A stretch of 11,686 nt of DNA, from positions 1 to 11,686 of the forward strand of contig JAITCQ010000110.1 of NCBI GenBank assembly GCA_031283015.1, written 5' to 3'. Within the stretch, counting starts at the first letter, position 1, and each line of letters starts with the position of its first letter. A program made the translations under genes and the position numbers. Source of the DNA: Candidatus Methanoplasma sp. (GTDB lineage Archaea > Thermoplasmatota > Thermoplasmata > Methanomassiliicoccales > Methanomethylophilaceae). Below, piece by piece: positions 11,296-11,686 of this stretch. Below the pieces are notes generated by a model. That model had not been told where the DNA came from and did not search any database. It was given only the letters and a program-made list of their open reading frames with translations.

Positions 11296-11616
11296 ATGGA
11301 GTATATTTACAGTGCAATGGTGCTTTACTCTGCTGGCAAACCGATAACGGAGGACGGCGTAACGGCGATCCTCAAGGCAGCAGCAGTAGAGCTCGACGCA
11401 GCTAAAGTCAAGGCACTGATCGCTTCACTCGAGGGAGTCGACATAAAGGCGGCCATCGCATCGGCCGCCGTCGCAGCCGCACCTGCACCCGCAGCAGCGG
11501 CGCCCGCAGCCGGAGCCGCCGCGGCACCCGCCGCGGCAGCGAAGCCGGAGCCGCCCGAGGAAGAGGCAGTCAGCGAAGAGGACGCAGCAGCCGGTCTGAG
11601 CGCTCTGTTCGGATGA
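11296..11616 (+). CDS. rpl12: Ribosomal protein P1 (archaeal L12)
   Basis: 106 residues from the ATG at 11296. The N-terminal dimerisation domain (MEYIYSAMVLYSAGKPITED, 1-20) is the standard archaeal L12 start. A long Ala/Pro hinge follows (about 58-86), then a charged segment and the tail SEEDAAAGLSALFG that contacts elongation factors. A reading from TTG at 11287 would add only three residues. It lies 1 nt after the ribosome-binding site AAGGAG (11281-11286), so it cannot be the start; the ATG has 9-nt spacing from that site. Several P1 dimers bind uL10 in the stalk. It is the last gene of the operon. Confidence 0.96.
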   Translation: MEYIYSAMVLYSAGKPITEDGVTAILKAAAVELDAAKVKALIASLEGVDIKAAIASAAVAAAPAPAAAAPAAGAAAAPAAAAKPEPPEEEAVSEEDAAAGLSALFG

Positions 11617-11646
11617 ACGGGAAGTTTAGCTTGACCAATCCAAACC

Positions 11647-11668
11647 TTTTCCACAACATCTTTATTTA
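11647..11668 (+). terminator. T-rich end of the rpl12 transcript and possible next promoter
   Basis: TTTT at 11647-11650, in the same AACCTTTTCC context as after rpl11, then CTTTATTTATC around 11660-11670. The second run also fits a TATA box; its start site (about 11690) would fall just beyond the window, so a gene on + may begin right after the end. Confidence 0.4.
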
Positions 11669-11686
11669 TCGCACTTACATTTTCCA

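Noticed and set aside
1..11686. CRISPR array, insertion sequence, integrase, attachment sites or long direct repeats
   Set aside because: None seen by eye: no regularly spaced repeats, no transposase-like frame, no terminal inverted repeats around the 6590-9480 block.

Overview
The window is archaeal. It carries an archaeal-type Spt5 with SecE, the uL11/uL1/uL10/P1 stalk proteins (uL10 and P1 end in the archaeal acidic Leu-Phe tail), a UPF0147 protein and a GMP synthase split into two subunits. Promoters are TATA-type, placed either about 26 nt before the start codon (leaderless genes) or further upstream of a Shine-Dalgarno site. Gene content and style point to a moderately GC-rich euryarchaeon, most likely Thermoplasmata and possibly Methanomassiliicoccales. 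That placement is inference. No supported gene here ends in TAG, which would fit a pyrrolysine-decoding lineage but proves nothing alone.

Layout. (1) 89-400: small three-helix membrane protein, followed by a hairpin/T-tract terminator. (2) 484-3057, purine block on +: purE overlapping guaAB (ATP-pyrophosphatase subunit of GMP synthase), a YcxB-like membrane protein, then guaAA (glutaminase subunit) with its own promoter. (3) 3070-3510 on -: UPF0147 and a 54-residue acidic protein, in one two-gene unit. (4) 3640-4935 on +: GT-C/GT87-like membrane glycosyltransferase. (5) 5042-6589 on +: secE-spt5-rpl11, coupling secretion, elongation factor and ribosomal protein genes; Spt5 has a large extra N-terminal domain. 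(6) 6590-9480: a roughly 3 kb accessory block between rpl11 and rpl1, with an exported alpha/beta hydrolase on + behind a 19-bp palindrome, and three membrane-protein genes on - (DUF3784-like, DUF1648, and an unrecognised four-helix protein). (7) 9617-11616 on +: rpl1-rpl10-rpl12, with its own promoter and a leader fold that looks like an L1 autoregulatory site.

Most notable: the Spt5 N-terminal beta-sandwich-like extension; the candidate L1 operator overlapping the rpl1 ribosome-binding site; a strong ribosome-binding site in front of a 14-codon ORF that ends in an in-frame TAG two codons before the DUF1648 gene; the perfect palindrome upstream of the hydrolase; and the insertion that splits the ribosomal-protein cluster. 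No rRNA, tRNA, CRISPR array or insertion sequence is visible, and there is no gene-free stretch longer than 300 bases (the longest are 213, 186 and 156).
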